A stretch of 22,617 nucleotides of DNA, taken from contig JAURNO010000377.1 in NCBI GenBank assembly GCA_030830145.1, positions 1-22,617 on the forward strand. Direction: 5' to 3'. The notes beneath the pieces are model-generated. The model was not told the origin of the DNA, searched no databases, and saw only the letters and a list, made by a program, of their open reading frames with translations. Of the stretch, positions 8,112 through 15,158 are shown in pieces. Numbering within the stretch: the first letter of the stretch is position 1; every line of letters starts with the position of its first letter. The stretch comes from Verrucomicrobiota bacterium (GTDB lineage Bacteria; Verrucomicrobiota; Verrucomicrobiia; Opitutales; Seribacteraceae). A program made the translations under genes and the position numbers.

Positions 8112-9383
8112 ATGAAGTTGAATATCAAATCCGCGCCTTTTTGTCTTATCCTGTTTTCGTTGAGCTTTCTTTGTTTCGGTGCTCTTGGCTTGACGGGCAA
8201 ACCTTCGATACAACTGGGAGTCGACTACTTGGAAGAGACCGGGTTTGAAATTCTGAAGGGCAAGCGGTGTGGTTTACTGACCCATCCAGCAGGTAAAAAT
8301 GGCAGGGGGCAAAGTACGGTCGGGGTTCTCTTCCGCTCAAGAGAGGTGAACCTGGTTTCCTTGTTCGGTCCTGAACACGGTATTTACGGAGACGAGAAGG
8401 CATCGGTTCCGGTGGACGACAAGATAGACATCCGAACCGGTCTTCCCGTATATTCACTGTACGGTAAATTTCGCAAACCTACCTCCAAGATGCTAGCAGG
8501 TTTGGATTGCCTCGTGATTGACCTCCAGGATGTGGGCGTACGCTGTTATACTTATGTCTCTTGCATGAGATACGTCATGGAGGCTTGTTTCGAGTCAGGA
8601 GTCGAAGTGGTCGTTCTGGATCGCCCCAATCCTTTGGGTGGACAGAAGGTGGCCGGTCCACCGATGGACGAAAAATGGATGAGCTACGTGGGAGCCTTCC
8701 GGATGCCTTTCGTTCATGGTATGACCATTGGTGAAATAGCTTTGTGGTCGAAGAAAAGCGAAGGCGTGCTTAAGACCTCCACCGCCTTTCGGAAAAAAGG
8801 AAAACTTGCCATCGTTCCCATGATTGGATGGAAAAGAAACATGACTTGGCCGGAAACGGGTTTGGTTTGGCATCCCACTTCCCCCAATATTCCGACTCTC
8901 GATGCGGTAGCTGGATACCCTATGACAGGACTTGGCGCTCAGATGGGGCGCTTCAAGCACGGCATTGGAACCAAGCATCCTTTCCGATTTCTTACCTATG
9001 AGGGCAAATCTCCCGAAGAAGTAAAGGGGGCTCTCGAATCCTTTCGTCTTCCCGGACTTTCTTACCAAATCAAGACATTGCGCAATTCCTCGGGTAAGGA
9101 CGTCAGGGGCGTATATTTGGTCATCAGTGATTGGAGGGCATGGAAACCGACTTCCCTCCCTTTTTACATGATGAAACTTTCAGCTCTTTGGCAGTCCCCC
9201 AGCCCCTTTCCCCAGGCCAAGGAATCGCAGGCTGGGCTTTTCAACAAACACGTTGGTTCGAGCTGGTGGTGGGAAGAATTGTTGAGCAAAGGAGGTAAGA
9301 TCGACCCCAGCCCTTTCTTGGTCGAGTGGGAAAAAGATGCTTCGAGTTTCCGAAGTCGCGTCAGTCCCTACCTTCTTTATTGA
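8112..9383 (+). CDS. namZ: NamZ-like exo-beta-N-acetylmuramidase (YbbC, DUF1343), exported
   Basis: Family members (Bacillus subtilis NamZ/YbbC, glycoside hydrolase family 171) release N-acetylmuramic acid from the non-reducing end of peptidoglycan fragments, a wall-recycling step. The 423-residue protein starts with a signal peptide (KLNIKSAPF then a leucine/phenylalanine-rich stretch ending near GALG), so it acts outside the cytoplasm. Family motifs are GVDYLEE, GLLTHPAGKN, LFGPEHGIYGD containing the conserved Glu proposed as catalytic acid, VIDLQDVGVRCYTYVS, VVLDRPNPLGG, and an aromatic C-terminus ending in SPYLLY. ATG 8112 is chosen; the frame also allows TTG 8106, which overlaps the preceding stop. 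No muramic acid kinase or etherase gene is present in the window. Confidence 0.94.
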   Translation: MKLNIKSAPFCLILFSLSFLCFGALGLTGKPSIQLGVDYLEETGFEILKGKRCGLLTHPAGKNGRGQSTVGVLFRSREVNLVSLFGPEHGIYGDEKASVPVDDKIDIRTGLPVYSLYGKFRKPTSKMLAGLDCLVIDLQDVGVRCYTYVSCMRYVMEACFESGVEVVVLDRPNPLGGQKVAGPPMDEKWMSYVGAFRMPFVHGMTIGEIALWSKKSEGVLKTSTAFRKKGKLAIVPMIGWKRNMTWPETGLVWHPTSPNIPTLDAVAGYPMTGLGAQMGRFKHGIGTKHPFRFLTYEGKSPEEVKGALESFRLPGLSYQIKTLRNSSGKDVRGVYLVISDWRAWKPTSLPFYMMKLSALWQSPSPFPQAKESQAGLFNKHVGSSWWWEELLSKGGKIDPSPFLVEWEKDASSFRSRVSPYLLY

Positions 9384-9385
9384 AC

Positions 9386-9859
9386 CTAGCGGGCAAAGTC
9401 TTCTTGCGACAAAATTCTCAAATGGTGTTTGGCTAAGGCTTCTTCAGCCGTGTCTTCATCTTCCATTGCGATGGCCAAGACGGGTTTTTGGTTGGGTTGA
9501 TAAAGAAAGGGATAGACGTAATGGATGTTAATTTCAGCATGCAAAAGAGCTTGGGTAATGCTTTGAAGGGAATTCTGTCCCTCTAATTCTACGGCCAAAA
9601 CCTTTCTTTCCGTAAAGCTGATGGAGCGAGACTTGAGTAACCTCGCAGTTTCCTTCGGATAATTCGGTATTAATCGAATAACTGCCGAATCAGTGGTATC
9701 GAGGACCGAAATCGCCATAACGTGAATGTCTTCCGCCAAGAGCATCTCAATAAAGTCGTTGAGCCATCCGACTTTGTTTTCCGCATAAATAACGAATTGT
9801 CTGATAGTCTCTCTTCCGGGGTTGCGAAGAGTGGAGATCGGATTATCGGGTTCAGTCAA
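9386..9859 (-). CDS. ACT-domain protein (tandem ACT)
   Basis: A 157-residue protein that looks like two ACT regulatory domains with no catalytic part. The first runs from RQFVIYAENKVGWLNDFIEML through VMAISVLDTTDSAVIRLI; the second from KVLAVELEGQNSLQSITQALLHAEINIHYVYPF to PVLAIAMEDEDTAEEAL. ACT domains usually bind amino acids, and stand-alone tandem proteins of this kind are typically of unknown target. The start is TTG 9859, with no ribosome site visible and no in-frame ATG nearby, so the N-terminus is uncertain. The gene runs tail to tail with namZ, only two bases between stops, leaving no room for a terminator between them. It is divergent from the Sel1 gene across 129 bp. Confidence 0.82.
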   Translation of the reverse strand: MTEPDNPISTLRNPGRETIRQFVIYAENKVGWLNDFIEMLLAEDIHVMAISVLDTTDSAVIRLIPNYPKETARLLKSRSISFTERKVLAVELEGQNSLQSITQALLHAEINIHYVYPFLYQPNQKPVLAIAMEDEDTAEEALAKHHLRILSQEDFAR

Positions 9860-9988
9860 TTGAGGTGGTGCTAAGTGTTTGAATAACGGTTGAGATAATA
9901 ACCGAAGAATTTACGGGATGTCTTTTGGGAAGGTTTGCCTCATTGCGCTCTTGCAAGACTTATCCATTCGAGTAATAAGTAGTGGATC

Positions 9989-11407
9989 ATGAGAATGGGT
10001 ATTTTCAAGGTGCCGTTTTACTTTCTTTGCATTTTCGCGCTTAATCAAGCCCATTATGCGAGCGAAGGTACGAGGTGGTTGAATCTCTCCTTGAAAGACA
10101 TTCAGGCAGCAGCTGAAGCGAGAGACTCATATGCTCAAGGTTTTTTGTCTTTGGTTTATGCTCATGGAGACAAGGGTACGGATGTTTCGATCTCGAAAGC
10201 CAGTAGATGGGCGGCTCTTTCTTCTCAGGCCAATCATTGGCTTGGTCATTTTGCCCTCGGTTTCCTTGCTCGATTTCGAGCTGATGGATTGGAGCAGCAG
10301 GACATTGGACGTTATTACTTGAAAGCCTTTCAGGATCGAGATGGAAGAATGATCAAAGCCGCCGCCTCCGGTGATCCGGTCGCATCTTACGCCTTGGCTG
10401 AAATTTTCACCTCCGACGAGGTCAGGCCTTCGCTTGTTCCTGATTTGGAGTTCGCGGCGGAGCATTATTCAATCGCCTCCCGTGCCGGTTATGGGCCGGC
10501 AAGCGTGGAATTTGCTCTTATCAAGGCCCACCTGGTCGGCAACGAAGAATTTGGTATCAAGAAAGATTTGTCCGGGGGAATTAGCCTGCTGAGAGAAGCG
10601 GCAAAGGGAAACATGCCTTCGGCGAATCATTATTTAGGTAGGTTTTACTACCAAGGTATTGGGGTTCAGGCCGACCCTAAGATGGCGCTTGTTCATTATC
10701 AGGCCGCAGCTGACCGTGGGCATGCAATCTCTCAACTAACGGTTGCCGATTTTCATGCTTATGGGGAAGCGGGCCCAATCAAGATCGACTTGGCCCTTCG
10801 TTATGCCCGTTTGGCCATGGATCAAATGGAAACTCAGGCACTTGAGAAAATAGCCGCCTATGAACAGCTTTTGGCAGGGGGGGGAACGGTTCCTTCGGAC
10901 CAAGTTCCATCTCCCGTGCCTTCCCCTGTCGATGGTATTCCGCCCCCTCCTCCCCCACCCAGTCCCTCAAGAACCAATTCTTTGCCTCCGCCCCAAGCGA
11001 GCCTTTCGCCGGGTTTGCCTTCTGCCTACGAGGGTCCCAAAAACCCAGGGCCTCCACCCTCCGTCTATTCTCCTCCAGCAAACACTCCACCCGTTCCTCC
11101 CGCCTTGCCGCCATCGGCAAGCCCTTCATCACCTGCAAGTCCGGAGCAAAAAAGAGAATTGGCCAAAAAACATTATTTCGGCAGAGCTGCCGTTCTTGAT
11201 TATGGGAAATCAATGCGCCTCTTTACCGAATCGGCCAATGCCGGCGACGCGGAGTCGGCAAGATATCTTGGGATTATGTACCTGCGTGGCAAGGGTGCCC
11301 CCAAAGATAACAACAAGGCTTTTCAGTGGTTTACCCTTGCCTCCGACAGAGGGGATGCCTTGGCCAAGAAAAACGCGGAAATGCTCCAGTCCCTAATCGG
11401 GAACTGA
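9989..11407 (+). CDS. Exported Sel1-repeat protein with a proline-rich spacer
   Basis: A 472-residue protein with a signal peptide (residues 1 to about 24, cleavage plausible after AHYA). Residues about 35-295 hold several Sel1-type helical repeats; the clearest are GNMPSANHYLGRFYYQGIGVQADPKMALVHY and the following DRGHAISQL unit. Residues about 300-387 are a Pro/Ser-rich, probably disordered spacer containing a seven-proline run. The C-terminus carries one more canonical repeat (AGDAESARYLGIMYLRGKGAPKDNNKAFQWF). Sel1 arrays act as protein-binding scaffolds; no enzyme motif is visible. ATG 9989 is used, and ATG 9995 is a close alternative. It converges on the AraC gene with a 47-bp gap that holds only a weak hairpin. 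Confidence 0.88.
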   Translation: MRMGIFKVPFYFLCIFALNQAHYASEGTRWLNLSLKDIQAAAEARDSYAQGFLSLVYAHGDKGTDVSISKASRWAALSSQANHWLGHFALGFLARFRADGLEQQDIGRYYLKAFQDRDGRMIKAAASGDPVASYALAEIFTSDEVRPSLVPDLEFAAEHYSIASRAGYGPASVEFALIKAHLVGNEEFGIKKDLSGGISLLREAAKGNMPSANHYLGRFYYQGIGVQADPKMALVHYQAAADRGHAISQLTVADFHAYGEAGPIKIDLALRYARLAMDQMETQALEKIAAYEQLLAGGGTVPSDQVPSPVPSPVDGIPPPPPPPSPSRTNSLPPPQASLSPGLPSAYEGPKNPGPPPSVYSPPANTPPVPPALPPSASPSSPASPEQKRELAKKHYFGRAAVLDYGKSMRLFTESANAGDAESARYLGIMYLRGKGAPKDNNKAFQWFTLASDRGDALAKKNAEMLQSLIGN

Positions 11408-11454
11408 GCCTTCTTGGGTTAGTTAGACTTCTTTACGAAGGCCACCTTGGTCTT

Positions 11455-12324
11455 CTAGACAGAACCAATGAGCGCCTTATTCCGGTACTCGACTGGAGTC
11501 ATGTTCTTGATTTTTTTGAACCTGCGGTTGAAATTCGAGATATTTGAAAATCCGCAGGCAAAGCAAATTTCGGTAATCGTCAGGTCTGATTGCTGAATAA
11601 ACGAGCAGGCGTTGCTAATCCTGAGTTCGTTCAAGAAGCCTATGAATGTTTTTCCCGTGGCCTTCTTGAAAAACCGGCTGAATGACTCAGGGGACATACC
11701 CGAGAGATTCGCCAACTTCGTCAAACGCAATTCTTCGTCATGATGCTCGTACAGATAAGCGATAGAGCGATTGATTCGATCTTCATGCTTGGGCTTGAGC
11801 AAGGGGCAGTAAGCCATGCTTGCCAAATTTTCCCAATCCTTTGCTTGGGCAAGTGTTCCGAGAAGTTCAAGGAACAAGGTGAGACGCCTTACTCCTCTGC
11901 TTTGCTTCAACTCTTCAAGCATAAGTGTGCCTTTCTTGGCGGCTTTTCCGAGAAATCGGATTCCCCGTTTCGACCGATGGATCATGTCGGCTATTTCTCT
12001 CAATTCCTTAAACTCACCCAAAGCCTTGCCCAGACAATCCTCCTTGAATTGGAGGATGTTTGCTTGGGCCCAAGAAGAGGATTTGCTTCTTTTGGAGTCA
12101 TTGTAATAAAGGTGGGGAAGATTGGGCCCGAGCAGAACCAAGTCACCCGGTTTGAAAGAGTCAATGGCATCCCCCACGATGCGTTGACCGAAACTGGATA
12201 AAACATGCGTAAGTTCGATCTCTGGGTGATAATGAAAAGGGCAGTCGAACACCGGTAATTTCAAGCTTTTGCATACGAAAGCGCTCCCTCCGGCCTCCGA
12301 AATTTTTTCGATTGATGTTTTCAA
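11455..12324 (-). CDS. AraC-family transcriptional regulator with N-terminal cupin
   Basis: A 289-residue regulator. The N-terminal part is a cupin-like ligand domain (FHYHPEIELTHVL at 30-42, then FKPGDLVLLGPNLPHL with His 71). The C-terminal 90 residues form the paired helix-turn-helix DNA-binding domain: LTKLANLSGMSPESFSRFFKKATG from about 201, then ITEICFACGFSNISNFNRRFKK and the closing MTPVEYR at 275-281. The inducer is unknown. It is divergent from the ferredoxin/P450 pair, so it is a reasonable candidate for their regulator or for self-control. The start is uncertain: TTG 12324 gives a natural N-terminus but has no ribosome site; an AAGGA lies about 20 nt further up, before an in-frame ATT. 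Confidence 0.9.
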   Translation of the reverse strand: MKTSIEKISEAGGSAFVCKSLKLPVFDCPFHYHPEIELTHVLSSFGQRIVGDAIDSFKPGDLVLLGPNLPHLYYNDSKRSKSSSWAQANILQFKEDCLGKALGEFKELREIADMIHRSKRGIRFLGKAAKKGTLMLEELKQSRGVRRLTLFLELLGTLAQAKDWENLASMAYCPLLKPKHEDRINRSIAYLYEHHDEELRLTKLANLSGMSPESFSRFFKKATGKTFIGFLNELRISNACSFIQQSDLTITEICFACGFSNISNFNRRFKKIKNMTPVEYRNKALIGSV

Positions 12325-12381
12325 TATGTAAGAAATATACGAAAATCCTTACCCGGATCAATTGGAAGTGTTAAAAAAGTA

Positions 12382-12403
12382 TTGGGTTTTGTGGGTAACC
12401 CAA
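12382..12403. promoter_or_regulatory. Inverted repeat between the AraC gene and the ferredoxin gene
   Basis: TTGGGTT and AACCCAA form perfect 7-bp arms around an 8-nt centre, inside the 187-bp divergent control region. It is about 60 bp from the AraC start and about 110 bp from the ferredoxin start. The AT-rich stretch 12415-12432 just beyond it could hold a -10 element. It may be an operator, though AraC proteins more often bind direct repeats, so the binding protein is unknown. Confidence 0.35.
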
Positions 12404-12511
12404 AAGGTTTCACGATGTAAAATATGTTAAACTGACTAGTTGAATCTCGAATGGAAATTTGCAAGCATAGGCAACTGGAATGAGAATCCCCCAAACGAAA
12501 GGATCCCAAAC

Positions 12512-12823
12512 ATGGCAAAGCTAACCTTTGTAACTGAATCCGGTGAAGAAATCACTGAAAACGACGCAACCGGAAACCTGATGGAAATCGCCCGCCAAAA
12601 TGACGTCGACGGCATAATCGGCGCCTGTGGGGGCGTGTGTTCCTGCGCGACTTGCCATGTCCGGGTGAAGCCCGAGTGGATGGAGCGGGTTGGCCGTCCC
12701 GGGGAGGACGAACAGGATCTGTTGGAATTGGAGGACAGGGCGGATGAACGAAGCCGCCTCAGTTGCCAGATCGAGATGACTGAGGAACTAGACGGTTTGG
12801 TGGTAGAAGTAACGCCGCTGTAG
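12512..12823 (+). CDS. [2Fe-2S] ferredoxin, adrenodoxin/putidaredoxin type
   Basis: A 103-residue electron carrier. The cluster ligands fit the vertebrate-type/putidaredoxin spacing exactly: Cys 39, Cys 45, Cys 48 and Cys 85 (C-x5-C-x2-C-x36-C), within GACGGVCSCATCHV and RLSCQI. An extra Cys at 43 sits inside the loop. The acidic helix region (GRPGEDEQDLLELEDRADE) is typical of the surface that contacts a reductase and a P450. ATG 12512 is preferred over the upstream frame opening at 12440 because AAAGGA lies 8 nt before it and the protein then begins at the usual place. It lies 22 bp before the P450 gene and very likely supplies it with electrons. A ferredoxin reductase gene is not in the window. 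Confidence 0.95.
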   Translation: MAKLTFVTESGEEITENDATGNLMEIARQNDVDGIIGACGGVCSCATCHVRVKPEWMERVGRPGEDEQDLLELEDRADERSRLSCQIEMTEELDGLVVEVTPL

Positions 12824-12845
12824 AAGATCCAACTTTTCTCAGTCG

Positions 12846-13991
12846 ATGTCCAAGTGTCCCTATCATGACCCTTTTGCCGAAAAACGGGAAAAAGGTCCGG
12901 TCTTGGAGACCGAATTCGATGGTGATCCCGTAGCCATGATTCTCGGACTCAAGGACGTACGCAAGGCTGCCCGTGACTGGAGTACCTTCAGTTCGGAGGC
13001 CCCCTTTCGGGTGCCTATTCCGCGGGAGGAGCATTTGAGGAGCGTCCGGCAATTTCCCATCGAATCCGATCCCCCCGAGCATAGCGAGTACCGCAAGATC
13101 GTGGAACCTGCGTTCAATCGTCCGAACGAACTCGAATACCAACTAAGAATGAGGTCTTTGATTCAAGAAATGATAACCGAAGTGATTTCCCTCGGATCCA
13201 TCGAGGCGATTTCCGACTTCGCACTGCCTTTGCAATCCCGGGCTTTGACTCTCTTGCTTGGTGTTCCCGAATCGGAAGCAGACGTATGGATCAAATGGGG
13301 CGTTCATGTCTTGCGCGATAGAGATGGCCCAACGAAGGGCAGGGAGATGGAAAACTACTGCATGAAGGCATTCGAAAAATGTTCGAGCTGGGAGGAAAAT
13401 AATTTCTTTTCTCTCCTCAACGAAGCAACCTTTCACGGAAGATTTCTTACCGATGAGGAAAAGCTCGGCTTTGCCAACCTTGCTTTTGCCGGTGGTCGGG
13501 ATACCGTCATCAACACGGTTTGCTTGATTCTTGCCCACTTAGCCCATCATCCGGATGATTTGGAAAGGCTTCGAAAGGAGCCTGAACTTGTCAATTGCGC
13601 AGGTGAGGAATTCGTTCGCTTTGCCACCCCCCTTACCCACATTGGCCGGAAATGCCCGGTCGATACCGAAGTACACGGAGTCAAGGTAAAGGCGGACAAG
13701 TTGATTTCCCTTTGCTGGGCCTCGGCCAACTTCGACGATACCGTGTTCGATAAACCAACCGAAATCAGGCTCGATCGGAAACCCAACCCGCATGTGGCTT
13801 TCGGAAATGGTGCTCACACTTGTCTTGGGGCGCCTCATGCCCGACTGATCATACGCACTTTGCTTACCCAGTTGACTGAGTTGGTTTCCTCGATCACTTA
13901 CCTTTCCGGGCAACCAAAAATTGAAAAGACGGCGGATTACGAACGGGTTAATTCCTTTGAGTCTCTCCAATTGAGGGTGAACGGATTATAA
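12846..13991 (+). CDS. Cytochrome P450 monooxygenase, bacterial class I
   Basis: A 381-residue soluble P450. Family landmarks are present: heme-binding FGNGAHTCLG at 319-328 with the thiolate Cys 326, the I-helix oxygen-activation motif AGGRDT at 215-220, the K-helix ExxR at 255-258 (EFVR), and IESDPPEHSEYRKIV in the C-helix region. It is slightly shorter than the usual 400 residues, with a short N-terminus and no membrane anchor. It likely hydroxylates a small hydrophobic or terpenoid-like compound, but the substrate cannot be read from sequence. It forms a pair with the ferredoxin gene upstream; the divergent AraC-type gene may regulate both. ATG 12846 has no clear ribosome site. The stop overlaps a tiny frame (TAATG). 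Confidence 0.95.
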   Translation: MSKCPYHDPFAEKREKGPVLETEFDGDPVAMILGLKDVRKAARDWSTFSSEAPFRVPIPREEHLRSVRQFPIESDPPEHSEYRKIVEPAFNRPNELEYQLRMRSLIQEMITEVISLGSIEAISDFALPLQSRALTLLLGVPESEADVWIKWGVHVLRDRDGPTKGREMENYCMKAFEKCSSWEENNFFSLLNEATFHGRFLTDEEKLGFANLAFAGGRDTVINTVCLILAHLAHHPDDLERLRKEPELVNCAGEEFVRFATPLTHIGRKCPVDTEVHGVKVKADKLISLCWASANFDDTVFDKPTEIRLDRKPNPHVAFGNGAHTCLGAPHARLIIRTLLTQLTELVSSITYLSGQPKIEKTADYERVNSFESLQLRVNGL

Positions 13992-14053
13992 TGTTATTTA
14001 CCTTTTCCCGGTTGCATGGAATTGCAATGACGATCCTCATTATCGGGATATGA
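13991..14053 (+). other. Tiny ORF overlapping the P450 stop, possible gene remnant
   Basis: ATG 13991 overlaps the P450 stop (TAATG) and opens a 20-codon frame ending at TGA 14051-14053. The peptide is hydrophobic (MLFTFSRLHGI, then MTILIIGI), like the first membrane segment of a longer protein. There is no continuation in another frame that I recognise. It could be a translated leader, a decayed third gene of the ferredoxin/P450 unit, or chance. Confidence 0.2.
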
Positions 14054-14103
14054 CACCTCCTTGACTCAGCAGGTTTACAAAGCTTATGCCTTTGAAGCCT
14101 AGC

Positions 14104-14131
14104 TAACAAAAAGGCTCAATTGCTTGAGCCT
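14104..14131 (-). terminator. Terminator of the tRNA-Ser gene
   Basis: An 8-bp stem (AGGCTCAA 14112-14119 with TTGAGCCT 14124-14131) has a TTGC loop. On the minus strand it is followed by TTTTTGTT (complement of 14104-14111). It starts 13 bp after the tRNA 3' end. On the plus strand it is followed by CAGTGTTTT, so it may also weakly end the P450 transcript. Confidence 0.8.
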
Positions 14132-14144
14132 CAGTGTTTTAAAA

Positions 14145-14237
14145 TGGCGGAGAGAACGGGATTCGAACCCGTGGAGGAACTATTAGCTCCTCACCGGTTT
14201 AGCAAACCAGCGCATTCGACCACTCTGCCATCTCTCC
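14145..14237 (-). tRNA. tRNA-Ser (anticodon GCT)
   Basis: The minus strand folds as a class II tRNA of 93 nt. The acceptor GGAGAGA pairs with TCTCTCC, the discriminator base is G and the 3' CCA is encoded. The anticodon arm is CTGGT-TTGCTAA-ACCGG with anticodon GCT, reading serine AGC/AGU codons. A long variable arm (GAGGAGC...GTTCCTC) marks it as serine, and the T arm is ACGGG-TTCGAAT-CCCGT. All stems pair well. Confidence 0.98.
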
Positions 14238-14301
14238 TCATTTTGAAGGAATACCATACAGGACACCGTCGCCCAAGGTAAACCCAAAAGATCAAAACCA
14301 T

Positions 14302-14532
14302 TCAAATGTCTCTTAGATAGTTTTCTTCATCTCTTATTTTTAAGTCATACGCAAGCGGACGATCTTTCGGACTGAATCTACCTTCGAAAAGGTGTTTTTC
14401 AAAGAAATCAACATACTCGTTATGCCGATTGCCAAACATGGATTCGTATGACTGGCCTTCTGAGCAGAATTCGAGAGATTGACTAAAGGGTGTAAGTTGA
14501 GTTGAATCCAATTTGCGAAAATCGAAAAACAT
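14302..14532 (-). CDS. Hypothetical protein, 76 aa (doubtful)
   Basis: An ATG-started frame of 76 residues with protein-like composition: mixed charge, few rare residues, and no signal peptide or membrane segment. Recognisable stretches are FGNRHNEYVDFFEKHLFEGRF and RPLAYDLKIRDEENYL. I do not recognise a family. No ribosome site precedes the start, and its start codon lies only 13 bp from the divergent lipoprotein start, too little for a normal pair of promoters. It lies between the tRNA-Ser gene and that lipoprotein gene. It could be a real small gene, the remnant of a larger one, or a chance frame. Confidence 0.4.
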   Translation of the reverse strand: MFFDFRKLDSTQLTPFSQSLEFCSEGQSYESMFGNRHNEYVDFFEKHLFEGRFSPKDRPLAYDLKIRDEENYLRDI

Positions 14533-14545
14533 CCATGTTCACACT

Positions 14546-15010
14546 ATGAAAAATTCAGCGACCAAAGGAAAACTTGATTTTATTCTTCCGTTTGGAATTC
14601 TTTGTGTTTTCGTCACTGGTTCGTGCAACCGAAGTAATTTTGGGCATTCTGCGCAAGACACCGGTTTTTCCCAAAATGGTCAGGGTTCCAAAAGTGACGA
14701 GCATGCCTCTCAATTTGAATTAACTGAAAATTTCCCTGTCTATCGAAAGAATAATTTGGAAACCTTGTCCATAGGAAGAAACCGCATCGAAATCGAGCAA
14801 ATGATGGGACCTCCGGAAGGGCGAAGTTTAGATGGCGGCAATGGTTATCTTTGGGATTATCGAAGACCTGTTTATGACGAAGCTTCGGATACCGTTTACG
14901 GGTGGAGTTTGGTCTCGTTCAAGTTTCTCAAAGGTCTTTGCGCCTATGTTAATGTTAGACTGGAAAACCCTCCCGTTCAGTTGCTTCAGGATCAAGGTGA
15001 CGAAAAATAA
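14546..15010 (+). CDS. Lipoprotein with a SmpA/OmlA (BamE)-like domain
   Basis: A 154-residue secreted protein. The N-terminus has basic residues, a hydrophobic stretch (FILPFGILCVFV) and VTGSC with a probable lipidated Cys at 27, a loose lipobox. A polar linker of about 40 residues follows. The folded part starts at LETLSIGRNRIEIEQMMGPPEG (71-92), the pattern of SmpA/OmlA-like domains (helix-helix, then Gly-Pro-Pro), and continues with YLWDYRRPVYDE and strands ending in YVNVRLENPP. BamE itself belongs to the outer-membrane assembly machine, but many similar small lipoproteins have other or unknown roles. ATG 14546 is chosen because the upstream extension (from 14513) would hide the signal peptide. 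A strong terminator follows 20 bp after the stop. Confidence 0.78.
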   Translation: MKNSATKGKLDFILPFGILCVFVTGSCNRSNFGHSAQDTGFSQNGQGSKSDEHASQFELTENFPVYRKNNLETLSIGRNRIEIEQMMGPPEGRSLDGGNGYLWDYRRPVYDEASDTVYGWSLVSFKFLKGLCAYVNVRLENPPVQLLQDQGDEK

Positions 15011-15030
15011 CCAATCATTTGTGTGAAAAC

Positions 15031-15060
15031 AAAAAGCACCGCGAAGGAGCGGTGCTTTTT
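15031..15060. terminator. Bidirectional rho-independent terminator
   Basis: AAAAAGCACCGC (15031-15042) and GCGGTGCTTTTT (15049-15060) make a perfect 12-bp stem with a GAAGGA loop. T-tracts exist on both strands. On the plus strand it ends the lipoprotein gene 14546-15010; on the minus strand it lies about 100 bp past the lipoprotein gene 15159-15659. It separates the two convergent genes. Confidence 0.9.
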
Positions 15061-15158
15061 GGGCTTTTGAAACACAAACTAAAATAAAACAAACTGATGT
15101 TAGTCATTACTTAAGACGGCCTATATCTCAAAACGTTCAAAAAAATATTTTTTCGCCT

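Noticed and set aside
10779..11396. Long frames on both strands over the proline-rich part of the Sel1 gene
   Set aside because: The C-rich codons of the spacer remove stops in other frames; the products are low complexity and match nothing.
12440..12511. 24-codon extension of the ferredoxin
   Set aside because: ATG 12512 has a well-placed ribosome site and gives the normal ferredoxin start.
14145..14237. tRNA-Ser as an integration site for a mobile element
   Set aside because: No integrase gene and no copy of the tRNA 3' end is visible nearby.
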